Below, one piece after another: positions 1 through 9,725 of a stretch of 64,000 nt of DNA. The translations under genes were made by a program, and so were the position numbers. The stretch's first letter is position 1. The number at the start of each line of letters is the position of its first letter. The notes beneath the pieces are model-generated. The model was not told the origin of the DNA and made no database searches. It saw only the letters and a list, made by a program, of their open reading frames with translations. The DNA lies in NCBI RefSeq assembly GCF_030376605.1, contig NZ_JARRAE010000005.1, positions 124,001 through 188,000 on the forward strand. Direction: 5' to 3'. The stretch comes from Pseudochrobactrum sp. sp1633 (lineage in GTDB: Bacteria > Pseudomonadota > Alphaproteobacteria > Rhizobiales > Rhizobiaceae).

Positions 1-1708
1 TGCTGAGCGGCACCGCGCCCTGTGGCAGCGAGCCAAAATCCCGTGCATTCTGACTATCAATATCTGTCCAGAAAACCGGTGCCTGCGGATTAACCGGCGC
101 TTCAAGATCATCACCAAGTGCGGCACCAAGCGCGGTTTCAAAACCTTTTTTCACCTGCATCTGCTCAACAACAGCAATGTAGGTCGTCGATTGACCGCTG
201 TTGAGAATACTCGCCAAAGTACGAGCTTCCGTCTCAATCCGGTTTAGTTCTTCACGGGATTGGTTCAACGGCTGGCGGCGGTTGGTTTCTTCTTCCCGCG
301 CCTGCTCCACCATTTCTTCGCAGGCCAGTGTCTGCTCTTCGGCAGCCATTGTAGCTTCTTCAGCCAATGCAACTCTGGCCGCTTTTTCTTCCGTACCGGC
401 AAGGGTTTTGAGCTGCGCTTCAAGAGCTGCAATATCCTGCTCAACCGTGCGCAACTGAAAGACAAGCTTTTCACGGCGCTCTGCAGTATCCCGCACCAAC
501 CGCTCAGACTGCGTGCGCTCTGCTGCGGCTTCAGCCCGCACAGAGGTTAGTTGAGCAAGCCCGGTTTCGCGCTCGCGCAACTGTTCCTGACTTTCAGCCA
601 AGCGCTCTTCAGCTTCAATCGCGCGGTCGCCGGATGCCTCATTCTGCTCATGCAAATCCTGCTCTTCATCATCCAGACGCTCCAGAACACCGGCATGTTC
701 TTGCAGCATCTGTTCTTCACGCAGAATATCAGCACTCAATTGTTCAAGCCGCTTCAAAAGCTCGGAGCGGCGTTGTGTCAGACGGGCGGCTTCCTCATCC
801 AGCTGTGAAACCGCAATAGTCAGGCGCTGCAAAGCCGCGGCAGCTGAAGCCTGCTGGCTCCGCAGCTCCGGCAGATGCTGTGCAGAAATAGCCTGTTCTT
901 TGGCAGCGATCATCTGCGCCTGCGCCATTGCGCCGACATGCGATGTGGCCGTGGCCAGTGCGCTTTGCCCCTCGCCTTCGTGGTGCTTTGCCTGCGACCA
1001 GCGCAGATGCAACAAAATTGCCTCTGCCGCACGGATATCTGCTGACAAAGCACGGAAGCGGTTCGCCTGACGGGACTGGCGCTTCAGGCTTTCGATCTGC
1101 GTTCCAAGCTCGCCTACCACATCCTCCAACCGCTCAAGATTGGTTTCAGCCGCACGCAAACGCAGTTCGGCTTCATGGCGGCGTGAATGCAGGCCGGAAA
1201 TGCCCGCCGCCTCTTCCAGAAGCGCGCGTCGTGCCTGCGGCTTGGCCTGAATTAACTCCCCGATACGGCCTTGCCCGACCATAGATGGAGAACGCGCACC
1301 GGTGGAATGATCGGCAAACAGCAACTGCACATCTTTAGCGCGCACCTCTTTGCCGTTAATGCGATAGACCGAACCGGATTCACGCTCGATACGGCGCGAA
1401 ACCTGCAATTCATCAACATCATTATAATTTGCGGGTGCCGTGCGATCACTATTATCGAGAAACAGTGTCACCTCTGCAGTATTTCGTGCAGGACGCGTGC
1501 CTGAGCCGGAAAAAATCACATCATCCATGCCGGAAGCGCGCATGTTTTTATAGGAGTTCTCTCCCATAACCCAGCGCAGCGCTTCAACCAAATTGGACTT
1601 ACCGCAGCCATTCGGCCCGACGACACCAGTCAACCCGCCCTCAATGACGAATTCCATCGGCTCGACAAAAGATTTAAATCCGAGAAGACGCAGCTTGGTA
1701 AAACGCAT
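1..1708 (-). CDS. smc: Chromosome segregation protein SMC, N-terminal part (cut by window edge)
   Basis: Structural maintenance of chromosomes ATPase, which compacts and segregates the chromosome with ScpA/ScpB. About 569 codons are present, read from the ATG at 1708 to the window edge without a stop. The N-terminus opens with MRFTKLRLLGFKSF and the Walker A motif GPNGCGKSN at residues 31-39, both typical of bacterial SMC. A long charged, Ala/Glu/Gln-rich coiled coil follows (about residues 170-500), and the hinge probably begins near the cut. The second coil and the C-terminal Walker B/signature half lie outside the window. The gene reads away from dsbA, which precedes it on the same strand. 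Confidence 0.96.
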   Translation of the reverse strand, partial: MRFTKLRLLGFKSFVEPMEFVIEGGLTGVVGPNGCGKSNLVEALRWVMGENSYKNMRASGMDDVIFSGSGTRPARNTAEVTLFLDNSDRTAPANYNDVDELQVSRRIERESGSVYRINGKEVRAKDVQLLFADHSTGARSPSMVGQGRIGELIQAKPQARRALLEEAAGISGLHSRRHEAELRLRAAETNLERLEDVVGELGTQIESLKRQSRQANRFRALSADIRAAEAILLHLRWSQAKHHEGEGQSALATATSHVGAMAQAQMIAAKEQAISAQHLPELRSQQASAAAALQRLTIAVSQLDEEAARLTQRRSELLKRLEQLSADILREEQMLQEHAGVLERLDDEEQDLHEQNEASGDRAIEAEERLAESQEQLRERETGLAQLTSVRAEAAAERTQSERLVRDTAERREKLVFQLRTVEQDIAALEAQLKTLAGTEEKAARVALAEEATMAAEEQTLACEEMVEQAREEETNRRQPLNQSREELNRIETEARTLASILNSGQSTTYIAVVEQMQVKKGFETALGAALGDDLEAPVNPQAPVFWTDIDSQNARDFGSLPQGAVPLS

Positions 1709-1796
1709 CAGCTCTCACCCCGCAAAATCTGGTGCGGGCAAAGCAGACTTTTAAAAATTCTTGTAAAATCAGACACTATTATTTTTAAATACAGAA

Positions 1797-1828
1797 ATGC
1801 AGCGGGCACAGAAAAGCGCCCGCTGCAT
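1797..1828 (-). terminator. Hairpin downstream of the dsbA-like gene
   Basis: Perfect 11-bp inverted repeat ATGCAGCGGGC / GCCCGCTGCAT with a 10-base loop, just after the stop of the DsbA-family gene. On the minus strand a T-rich but imperfect run follows, so it is a moderate factor-independent terminator. Confidence 0.6.
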
Positions 1829-1843
1829 GATAATGCATCAGGA

Positions 1844-2506
1844 TTACAGCATAGAGTCGATAACTGCCGACATCTGTTCAACTGTTAATGCCCCGGAATA
1901 TTTCTGGCCATTGATAAAGAATGTAGGCGTTGCATTCACACCGAACTCAGCGCCACGTTCACGAACAGCATTCACATCATCGAGAAGCTGCTGGTTCGTC
2001 AAGCAGGCATTGAATGTCTCCTGTGTAAAACCGGCCAGTTTGGAGATTTGCAGCAATGCAGCCTGTGCATCATCGGCTGCTGCCCACTGCATCTGCTGCT
2101 TGAACAGCACATCCACCATCGGGAAATAACGGTCATCAGGTGCACAACGTGCCAGCATGAAAGCAGCAGTTGCGCGCGGATCAAACGGAAACTCGCGGAA
2201 AATCAGACGGGCTTTACCGGTCTTGATGTATTTTTCTTCGATCACCGGAAGGGTATTCACAGCGAAAGTCGCGCAATGGGAGCACGTCATTGAAGCATAT
2301 TCAACAATCGTCACCGGTGCATCGGCCTGACCCAGAACCTTGTCTTCCAGCTTGCCTTTTTCAAGCAGCTTGGCCATGTCGACCGTGCCGTCTGATTTAG
2401 GAACACCTGTCTGTGCAAAAGCACCGCCGGCCGCAGAGACGGACAATGCCGCAGTTGCAAGTGCCGCACTACCCAGAAGCTGTCTGCGGTTCAGTTGAGA
2501 TATCAT
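1844..2506 (-). CDS. DsbA-family periplasmic thiol:disulfide oxidoreductase
   Basis: Thioredoxin-fold oxidoreductase that probably oxidises or isomerises disulfides in exported proteins. An N-terminal export signal begins MISQLNRRQLLGS and has an Ala-rich hydrophobic stretch; the twin Arg may make it a Tat substrate. The active site is CSHC at residues 75-78, within YASMTCSHCATF, and the cis-Pro loop is NATPTFFING. About 220 aa, usual for this family (BdbD/DsbG-like rather than classical DsbA). I chose the ATG at 2506 because the upstream extension begins with TTG and would bury the signal peptide. In Rhizobiales a gene like this commonly sits between smc and the DUF721 gene and mutY, as here. 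Confidence 0.9.
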   Translation of the reverse strand: MISQLNRRQLLGSAALATAALSVSAAGGAFAQTGVPKSDGTVDMAKLLEKGKLEDKVLGQADAPVTIVEYASMTCSHCATFAVNTLPVIEEKYIKTGKARLIFREFPFDPRATAAFMLARCAPDDRYFPMVDVLFKQQMQWAAADDAQAALLQISKLAGFTQETFNACLTNQQLLDDVNAVRERGAEFGVNATPTFFINGQKYSGALTVEQMSAVIDSML

Positions 2507-2684
2507 ACGAATCACCCGTTTATTCCACGTTGCTATTGTTTTCGGATAATAGAGCAAATTGCCCGAATTTTGACGGGCAGCTTAAGAGTTTTTAATAAAC
2601 AGTGTGTCACCAGACACTTAACAGGCGATCTTCCTGCAATTATCCGGTGCATTCATGTCCGCAACCAGTCACCCGAAGATGCAT

Positions 2685-3194
2685 TTATCGTGGCTTCTTG
2701 TTTGCTTTTTCAGCCAGAATATTACGCCCGAGCTGCATGAGTGAAGCGCGTAAGGCCTCATCCTCAATACCGGACGTTACCTGTGCCAGCTTCTTTTCTG
2801 CCGGTGCACTGACCGGCAAAAGCTGTTTTGGTTTTCTTTGTGCAGCCGGTGCGACCGCCTTTTGTTCAATGCGAATGCGCGCAATGGCGGCAAAGCCTAA
2901 AAAAGAATTCACACGACCAATGATCTCGCCTGTGGAGTGCTGGATACGCATGGCCGCCATACCTTCGCAACCAATGATCAGTGTTGCAGGCTGAAAGGGA
3001 TCGTCCTCATGTGCACGTCTTGGCCAGAGAATCCGCAGAGGACGAGATTGCAGGCCGATCTGCGGCCCCACAATATCCTCCCATGACTGGATGAGCGACA
3101 GATTTATCCCCGCCCGCTTTCGCAAAACAGGATCGAGCACATCGCCTGCGGTATCCGCCAGCGGCTTGAAACCCGATTTCTCCTCTTTGCTCAT
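2685..3194 (-). CDS. DUF721 / DciA-like protein
   Basis: A 169-aa protein with the DUF721 (DciA) fold, a KH-like domain that in many bacteria helps load the replicative helicase DnaB. The domain spans about residues 15-110 and includes the conserved W-E-x-I-V-G-P stretch (SWEDIVGPQI) and a later alternating hydrophobic segment. The C-terminal 55 residues are low in complexity and rich in Lys, Ala and Pro. It starts one base after the stop of the O-antigen ligase gene, so the two are probably co-transcribed. The helicase-loader role is inferred from the family; alphaproteobacterial members are less studied. Confidence 0.85.
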   Translation of the reverse strand: MSKEEKSGFKPLADTAGDVLDPVLRKRAGINLSLIQSWEDIVGPQIGLQSRPLRILWPRRAHEDDPFQPATLIIGCEGMAAMRIQHSTGEIIGRVNSFLGFAAIARIRIEQKAVAPAAQRKPKQLLPVSAPAEKKLAQVTSGIEDEALRASLMQLGRNILAEKANKKPR

Positions 3195-3195
3195 A

Positions 3196-4491
3196 TCAGC
3201 CCTTTACTCCCGCAGGAAAAGCCAATTCCCTCACAGGACGTCTGTTGTAAAAATCCAGCGCATTTTCAGCACCGCTACTTTGGCGCAACAAATTACGGCT
3301 TGTTCCCGCATAGACGGCGCTAAAGAAAAACATGGTTACGGCAATACTGGTTTCATGCAGCAATGGATTATGCAGCATAGCATAGCTGCCCCATGTGATC
3401 GTAAAATAGATCAGCACACGGCGGATGGCGCAGTCAGAGTTGTTTCTCCACAAGAAAACAAAACCGCATAAGGCAGCCGCAAGCAACAGCAGGAAGCCGA
3501 CCGCACCATTAACCAGCAGCTCATCAAGAACAGAATTATGCACATGGATGTAACCATCCAGCAATGTTGCCTGATCTCCCAGCGCTTCGCGAACAGCCGT
3601 CATTTTCTGATCGGAACCAACCCCTGTCAGAGGATGTTCACTGACTACTTTAGCAGCACCGCGCCACATTTGCTCTCGGGTATCAGCGGAGGATTTATCC
3701 GACCACTGGCTGCTGTCTCCGGTCTCATAATAATGCATCATCCCTGAGAAGCGCTGCGACAGAACCGAAGCAACAGGCCCCACAGTAAAGACAGCAGTCA
3801 GACAAGCCGCAAGCATCAGAGAGCTGCCGATTTTCACCTTATGACTGGCGATACGACCGATAAGAACAACAATTTCAAAGATTGCCAGCAAGGCCAGCGT
3901 AAGCATAACGGCACGGGTTTCTGATGCGAAGACAACCCCTGTCCCGATAATCAGATACCAAGGGCCGTTTGGCAGCAAAAATGGCGGCTTTTTTATCGGC
4001 AAGGTCGCGGCAACCGCAGTAATTGCAGCCGCATAGGCAAATACGGCAGGATTACCGCCGACGCCGATACGACCACCCAGAAATAATTCCTCACCGGCAA
4101 CGGCGGTGGCACAAATAATAAGGCCGATACGTGAGCCGAATGCGAGAATACGCACAGGATCGCGCACCAGCACCATGCCCAGACCGCCAAAGGAATAAAG
4201 CCACAGCAAAAGCACATATCCGACCTGACGATTGGCGGCATCAAGCTCGCCGCGCCATGCCATCAGGCCAAGGCTCCAGATCATATAGGCTGAAATCAGC
4301 AGATAGAAATGCGCTCCGTAAAACCGGTGAAACCGGTTTTTGCACAGTGCCAGATATACCCCGATACAACTGAAGATAAACAGGATAAGCGGGCCCAGAG
4401 GCAGACGAACAGGCATCGCAGCGGCAGCAATAAACAAAAGCCAGAGATCTACCCGGCGACGGATGAGGAAGTTCTTTTGTAGAATTCGCAT
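3196..4491 (-). CDS. O-antigen ligase family membrane protein (WaaL-like; C-terminal half of WadA)
   Basis: A 431-aa integral inner-membrane protein with 10 or more hydrophobic segments and one large periplasmic loop. That loop holds the O-antigen ligase/polymerase signature region (TGVGSDQKMT, then HVHNSVLDELLVNG around residues 310-330). The expected job is transfer of undecaprenyl-linked O-polysaccharide onto lipid A-core in the periplasm. The ATG at 4491 follows the stop of the GT25 gene directly (TGA-T-ATG), implying translational coupling. In Brucella, as I recall, the GT25 and ligase domains form a single protein, WadA; here they lie in different frames separated by one stop. The reading frame stays open upstream past the GT25 stop. 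See the finding on the A6 tract. Confidence 0.85.
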   Translation of the reverse strand: MRILQKNFLIRRRVDLWLLFIAAAAMPVRLPLGPLILFIFSCIGVYLALCKNRFHRFYGAHFYLLISAYMIWSLGLMAWRGELDAANRQVGYVLLLWLYSFGGLGMVLVRDPVRILAFGSRIGLIICATAVAGEELFLGGRIGVGGNPAVFAYAAAITAVAATLPIKKPPFLLPNGPWYLIIGTGVVFASETRAVMLTLALLAIFEIVVLIGRIASHKVKIGSSLMLAACLTAVFTVGPVASVLSQRFSGMMHYYETGDSSQWSDKSSADTREQMWRGAAKVVSEHPLTGVGSDQKMTAVREALGDQATLLDGYIHVHNSVLDELLVNGAVGFLLLLAAALCGFVFLWRNNSDCAIRRVLIYFTITWGSYAMLHNPLLHETSIAVTMFFFSAVYAGTSRNLLRQSSGAENALDFYNRRPVRELAFPAGVKG

Positions 4492-4492
4492 A

Positions 4493-5266
4493 TCACCTGT
4501 GCCGGATATCCGTTTTTTGGAAACTATAAGACAATCTGTGCAGATAGTCTTTTAGACGAAAGAATAAAGTGCTGAGTCGCTTATAGGCAGGAAGTTTGGC
4601 TCTCGAGTAGGTATGAATGTCCTCAGAGATTGTCGAGGCACTTTCATTGGCATTGCTCACCACCGCTTTGCTGGCGGTAAAAAACCGGTAAGACCCTGCC
4701 CAGCCACGTTCCAGCGCCACATCATAAGGCAGATGCATTGTCTGCAAAGCTTTAAGTAGTTTTGCAGCGCCTTCCTTTGACACAATATAGGCACCGGCAT
4801 TGCCGAGCGGCCCATGCGTCGTACGGCCGATCGCAACGTCACCTGTAAGCTGTTCAACCGGCCTGAAACCAACAAGACGGTTATGAATGAGTTTAATCAC
4901 ATCCCAGCCCTGCAAGCACATCGCCGACTCAACAGCAGGAATAAAATCATCTGAAAAACGGATATCATCTTCAATGATCACACCGGCATCATCCGCGCCT
5001 GCGGCAATCATCTCCAGCGCCTTCATATGGCTGAGATAGCAGCCGATTTCCGCTGCAGAAGCAATTTTTCCATGATCGCGGCGAAAGCCTGCATCATCAA
5101 AATTTCGTTTTTCTTCCGGCTTGAGCAGCTTTCCGTCCACAGCCGGTATGCGCTGAACCGTTAAATCATATTCCTGCGCATGCGCCTGCAAAGAATCCCA
5201 GCGGTCTTTCGACCTGTCCAGATTAAGTGCATAGACCGGAAAGGTTTGTTTCTTCTGCAATATCAA
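4493..5266 (-). CDS. Glycosyltransferase family 25 protein (LPS core; N-terminal half of WadA)
   Basis: A 257-aa cytoplasmic glycosyltransferase of family GT25 (LgtB/LpsA type), which adds a sugar to the LPS core. It begins FPVYALNLDRSKDRW, a typical GT25 N-terminus, followed by EIGCYLSHMKALE. The acidic metal/nucleotide-sugar motif VIIEDDIRF lies near residues 95-104, with GAYIVSKEGAAKLL further on. The C-terminus is a short Lys/Arg-rich amphipathic tail ending in the A6 tract region. It is followed at once by the O-antigen ligase. A one-base change in the A6 tract near its 3' end would fuse the two genes. Confidence 0.88.
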   Translation of the reverse strand: MILQKKQTFPVYALNLDRSKDRWDSLQAHAQEYDLTVQRIPAVDGKLLKPEEKRNFDDAGFRRDHGKIASAAEIGCYLSHMKALEMIAAGADDAGVIIEDDIRFSDDFIPAVESAMCLQGWDVIKLIHNRLVGFRPVEQLTGDVAIGRTTHGPLGNAGAYIVSKEGAAKLLKALQTMHLPYDVALERGWAGSYRFFTASKAVVSNANESASTISEDIHTYSRAKLPAYKRLSTLFFRLKDYLHRLSYSFQKTDIRHR

Positions 5267-5441
5267 ACCTTTCAGGCATCATTTAAAAAACAAAAAACAG
5301 ATTAATTAAAACACTGGTAGCCAGCAATTCGGCTACAGTCAATTTATTCATTACCCGTAAAAGCTACCGGCAAAATAAAGCGACTGCAAGCTCCGGGCAT
5401 TTTCCGGTGCATTCCCGCTACATATCCTTTAGTAGAAAAAT

Positions 5442-6593
5442 ATGACAAAAAAGCATCTGAATGCTCATTTAAATGCGGAACCTATCGTGCCCGCACATGC
5501 ACTATCGGGAAAATCATGCGCGCAGAACCTGCTGGCGTGGTACGATCGTCATCACCGTGTGTTGCCGTGGCGCGTTACACCGCATGACCATGCGCAAGGT
5601 ATACGGCCTGATCCGTATCGCATCTGGCTGTCTGAAGTTATGCTCCAGCAAACCACAGTTGAAGCCGTTAAAGCCTATTTCCTCAAATTCACAAATCTTT
5701 GGCCGGATGTTCAGGCGCTGGCAGATGCCACAGAGGATGATGTGCTGCGCGGCTGGGCGGGGCTTGGCTATTATTCCCGCGCCCGTAATTTGAAAAAATG
5801 CGCGGATATGGTCGCTCGTGATTTTAAAGGCGCGTTTCCGGCGGATGTGGAAGATCTCAAACAATTACCGGGCATCGGCGATTATACCTCAGCCGCCATT
5901 GCCGCAATTGCCTTTGATATTCCGGCCGCGGTGGTAGACGGCAATGTAGAGCGCGTGGTCAGCCGCCTCTTCGCCATCAAAACCGCCATGCCGCAGGCCA
6001 AGACTGAAATCCGCGCTTTCACAGAACAACTGACCCCGCAATCACGCCCCGGCGATTATGCACAAGCGATGATGGATCTCGGCGCAACCATCTGCACACC
6101 GAAAAAACCGGCCTGTATTCTCTGTCCGCTCAATGATAATTGTGCAGCCTTGATCGAAAGTGAGCCGGAGCTTTACCCTGTCAAAGCACCAAAAAAGGCA
6201 CGCCCAATCCGCTATGGCGCAGCTTTTATCCTTCTCTCTCCGCAAGGTGAAGCTTATTTACGCAAACGTGCCGACAAAGGATTGCTTGCCGGCATGAGCG
6301 AAGTGCCAAACAGCGACTGGATTGCAGCAGATGAAACTGCATCGCCTGAATATATTGCACAGTTAACCGGTATTGATCTGGCACCATTTGCAGCAGACTG
6401 GCAGGCCAGCGGTAGCATCACACATATTTTCACGCATTTTGAATTACGGTTGAGCATTTACAAAGCAGATGTTTCAACAGTCCCGCCAAGTAATAATGGC
6501 TGGTGGGTTGCAGCAAACAAACTGCATGAGGAAGCCCTGCCGACCGTGATGAAGAAAGCCATCAGCGCAGCTCTGCCTGACACTTTCAAATAA
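5442..6593 (+). CDS. mutY: A/G-specific adenine DNA glycosylase MutY
   Basis: Removes adenine paired with 8-oxoguanine, preventing G:C to T:A mutations. All marks of active MutY are visible: catalytic Glu65 in SEVMLQQT, the helix-hairpin-helix LPGIGDYTSAAIAAIAF at about 142-158, and catalytic Asp166 in VVDGNVERV. The [4Fe-4S] cluster ligands are C218, C225, C228 and C234 (C-x6-C-x2-C-x5-C). The C-terminal NUDIX-like domain, about 245-380, senses the 8-oxoG partner. The length of 383 aa is normal. The gene is transcribed away from the GT25 gene and converges with ccrM. No strong Shine-Dalgarno site is visible before the ATG. Confidence 0.97.
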   Translation: MTKKHLNAHLNAEPIVPAHALSGKSCAQNLLAWYDRHHRVLPWRVTPHDHAQGIRPDPYRIWLSEVMLQQTTVEAVKAYFLKFTNLWPDVQALADATEDDVLRGWAGLGYYSRARNLKKCADMVARDFKGAFPADVEDLKQLPGIGDYTSAAIAAIAFDIPAAVVDGNVERVVSRLFAIKTAMPQAKTEIRAFTEQLTPQSRPGDYAQAMMDLGATICTPKKPACILCPLNDNCAALIESEPELYPVKAPKKARPIRYGAAFILLSPQGEAYLRKRADKGLLAGMSEVPNSDWIAADETASPEYIAQLTGIDLAPFAADWQASGSITHIFTHFELRLSIYKADVSTVPPSNNGWWVAANKLHEEALPTVMKKAISAALPDTFK

Positions 6594-6644
6594 GCGGCAG
6601 TCACACGATCTGGTTTGCGCACCAAACGGCTTGAACCCGAAAAT

Positions 6645-6678
6645 AAAAAAAGCGCCGGTACAACACCGGCGCTTTAAG
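6645..6678 (-). terminator. Terminator between convergent mutY and ccrM
   Basis: Stem AAGCGCCGGT / ACCGGCGCTT with a 5-base loop. Read on the minus strand it is followed by seven Ts, so it is a good terminator for ccrM; the plus-strand T tract is short, so it serves mutY less well. Confidence 0.8.
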
Positions 6679-6801
6679 GATCAGACATCTCTGGAGGTCA
6701 GCCCGATTGTGTCTCGTTGTTCTCTGGTAACACAGGAAAACAACGCATACTGCTGATGAAAATATCAGCAGAAATTCTTTCCGGTTTTATGAACCGATGG
6801 T

Positions 6802-7962
<1,161 letters not shown>

Positions 7963-8001
7963 TTACTGTCCTTATGGTTACCGAACAGGGTAAACATGGG
8001 G

Positions 8002-8017
8002 TTAAGAGAAATGTTAA
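8002..8017 (-). promoter_or_regulatory. Possible CtrA-like site in the ccrM promoter region
   Basis: On the minus strand TTAAC-(7 bases)-TTAAC, i.e. TTAA-N8-TTAA; the CtrA consensus is TTAA-N7-TTAA. It lies 67-82 bases upstream of the chosen ccrM start, where a CtrA-activated promoter is expected from Caulobacter and Brucella. The extra spacer base makes this tentative. Confidence 0.35.
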
Positions 8018-8120
8018 AAACCGTTTTAAGCACTGAAAATCGTCATATTTCTTTAAAAAACCTAAAAACAAACACGCACAAACCACTGTAAATGTTTAAT
8101 TTTCTTAACACTTACCAAAA

Positions 8121-8177
8121 AGTACGGCCACAAAAATCAAAATTAGAGCCATGCAAATCACTCACTTCGGCCGTACT
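8121..8177. repeat. Inverted repeat in the ccrM-HAD intergenic gap
   Basis: Nine-base arms AGTACGGCC and GGCCGTACT separated by 39 bases, in the 395-bp gap between ccrM and the HAD gene. No T run follows, so it is not an obvious terminator. Otherwise this gap is AT-rich and I see no gene in it. Confidence 0.45.
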
Positions 8178-8330
8178 GATTTGCTCCATCCGGGAGACAG
8201 AAGAGCCCGCAATTTCTTTTAATAATTTTGACCCTTCCGCGTTTTAAGTGTACACAATGCCCGTCCTCCCTCCCCTTTGCCCAAAGCCTGCAACTGGCTT
8301 TTGCGGCTCATGAACATTTACGGATTTTTC

Positions 8331-9020
8331 ATGTCAAAACCCCAGCTGATCCTTTTCGACTGTGACGGTGTTCTGGTCGATTCCGAGTATATTGCCGCAC
8401 AGGTAGAATCCGAACTTCTGACAGATGCCGGTTATCCTATTTCGCCTGAGGAAATTGCCGAGCGCTTTGCCGGTCTGACATGGCCAAGCATTCTGATGGA
8501 AATTGAGCGTGAATCTTCACTGCCGATTTCCGCATCGCTGATTGAAAAATCGCGCAAAATCATGAAAGAGCGGATCAATAAAGAACTGCTCACCGTTGAC
8601 GGCATTGAAGATGTGGTCAGTCAACTCAAATACCCAAAAGCCATCTGCTCAAACTCCAATACGGAATCTCTGGAGCTGATGCTCAAGCGCTCAACGCTCT
8701 ATGATGCATTTGCTCCGCATATCTATGCGTCACGCGAGGTTGGCAATAAAGAGCCGAAGCCGGCGCCGAATGTCTACACTTACGCAGCGCAGCAGTTCAA
8801 TGCTGACCCTAAACGCTGTTTTGTGATTGAAGATTCAAGCCACGGCATCCACGCGGCACGCGCTGCAGGTATGCGCGTGATCGGCTTTACCGGCGGGGCG
8901 CATACCTATCCGGGACACGCAGACAAGCTAACTGAAGCCGGTGCCGAAACCGTTATCAACCGCCACCGTGATCTGCCAGCTGTGATTGAAGCTATGGCAG
9001 AATGGGACGAAGGTTTCTGA
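8331..9020 (+). CDS. HAD-superfamily phosphatase (subfamily IA)
   Basis: A 229-aa haloacid-dehalogenase-type phosphohydrolase; substrate unknown, with beta-phosphoglucomutase-like and sugar-phosphate phosphatases as closest relatives. Motif I is DCDGVLVDSE, holding the nucleophile Asp and general acid Asp about 8-10 residues in. Motif II is the Ser in ICSNSN, motif III the Lys in GNKEPKP, and motif IV VIEDSSHG, followed by a Gly-rich end. The cap domain lies between motifs I and II. I chose the ATG at 8331 because motif I normally follows the start within 10 residues; the in-frame upstream ATG at 8310 adds an unrelated tail. It stands alone, ending in a strong terminator. Confidence 0.88.
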   Translation: MSKPQLILFDCDGVLVDSEYIAAQVESELLTDAGYPISPEEIAERFAGLTWPSILMEIERESSLPISASLIEKSRKIMKERINKELLTVDGIEDVVSQLKYPKAICSNSNTESLELMLKRSTLYDAFAPHIYASREVGNKEPKPAPNVYTYAAQQFNADPKRCFVIEDSSHGIHAARAAGMRVIGFTGGAHTYPGHADKLTEAGAETVINRHRDLPAVIEAMAEWDEGF

Positions 9021-9059
9021 GCAATCAGACCTGTGTCCTGATCCCTAGAGTACACTACA

Positions 9060-9096
9060 AACAAAAAGGGCGCGCCACAGCACGCCCTTTTTGTTT
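9060..9096 (+). terminator. Strong bidirectional terminator after the HAD gene
   Basis: AACAAAAAGGGCG / CGCCCTTTTTGTT inverted repeat with a GC-rich stem and T runs on both strands. It ends the HAD transcript and can also stop leftward transcription. Confidence 0.85.
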
Positions 9097-9201
9097 AGAG
9101 CGGGTTACGTTCAAGCTGAACTGTGTAATCCGCACTATTTTTCGTCTTACGCATTATCGTGAGGTCAGACGATAATCATCTGACCACGAAATGCTCTGAA
9201 A

Positions 9202-9384
9202 TCAGGCTGCCGATTTCTTGGCGTCTTTCACGGGAGCAGTCAGCGCAGCATAGACCTGCTGTGCCTCAGTCTCGCTCAGACCAATCATCGGGCGGCCTTC
9301 GATCATAACCGGTTCTCCGGAATCCATTTCAAAAATGGCCCAGGTATCGGTCGGTTCCTGAATGAGTTCATATACTGTCATCAT
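9202..9384 (-). CDS. Small hypothetical acidic protein
   Basis: A 60-aa protein (or 59 aa from the second ATG at 9381), not recognised by family. The sequence starts MTVYELIQEPTDTWAIFEMDSGEPV and ends in a short Lys/Ala-rich tail. It has no signal peptide or membrane segment and reads as a small, folded, alternating hydrophobic/acidic protein. Its codon usage and base composition match the neighbours and differ from the AT-rich flanks, which argues it is real. No clear Shine-Dalgarno site is visible. A GGTCAGA/TCTGACC hairpin lies just downstream (9163-9185). Confidence 0.6.
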   Translation of the reverse strand: MMTVYELIQEPTDTWAIFEMDSGEPVMIEGRPMIGLSETEAQQVYAALTAPVKDAKKSAA

Positions 9385-9663
9385 GGCAGCATTCTAAGCG
9401 TTAGAGATTACAAATAGTTTCATTCTTTCATCGCTTTAACGATGAACATGCGACATTCATCTGTAAATAGGCCTTGAATCCGGCAAAATTACGTACAAAT
9501 TAGCTCTAAATATTTGATTTAAAATAGTTTTTTACAGAAAATTCTTTATTAACCGTAAAAAGCATCAGGCTTTCCGGCTGTGGAAATTCACGGTTGGATG
9601 AAGCTATAGTTAATATTCTACGCACAGTTTCACATTATGTGCAAATATACGCAAGAACAAAAC

Positions 9664-9703
9664 AAAAATGCCGTATCTGCATTTCAGCAGATACGGCATT
9701 TTT
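9664..9703 (-). terminator. Strong bidirectional terminator after the lipoprotein gene
   Basis: Perfect 17-bp inverted repeat AAAAATGCCGTATCTGC with a 6-base loop and T runs on both sides. It ends the minus-strand lipoprotein gene at 9726. The AT-rich gap to its left, 9385-9663, shows no convincing gene. Confidence 0.85.
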
Positions 9704-9725
9704 ATTGTCGGATGCTTTAAAAAGC

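Noticed and set aside
8121-8177. tRNA gene in the ccrM-HAD gap
   Set aside because: The inverted repeat has no T-loop or anticodon arm; I saw no tRNA-like sequence anywhere in the window.
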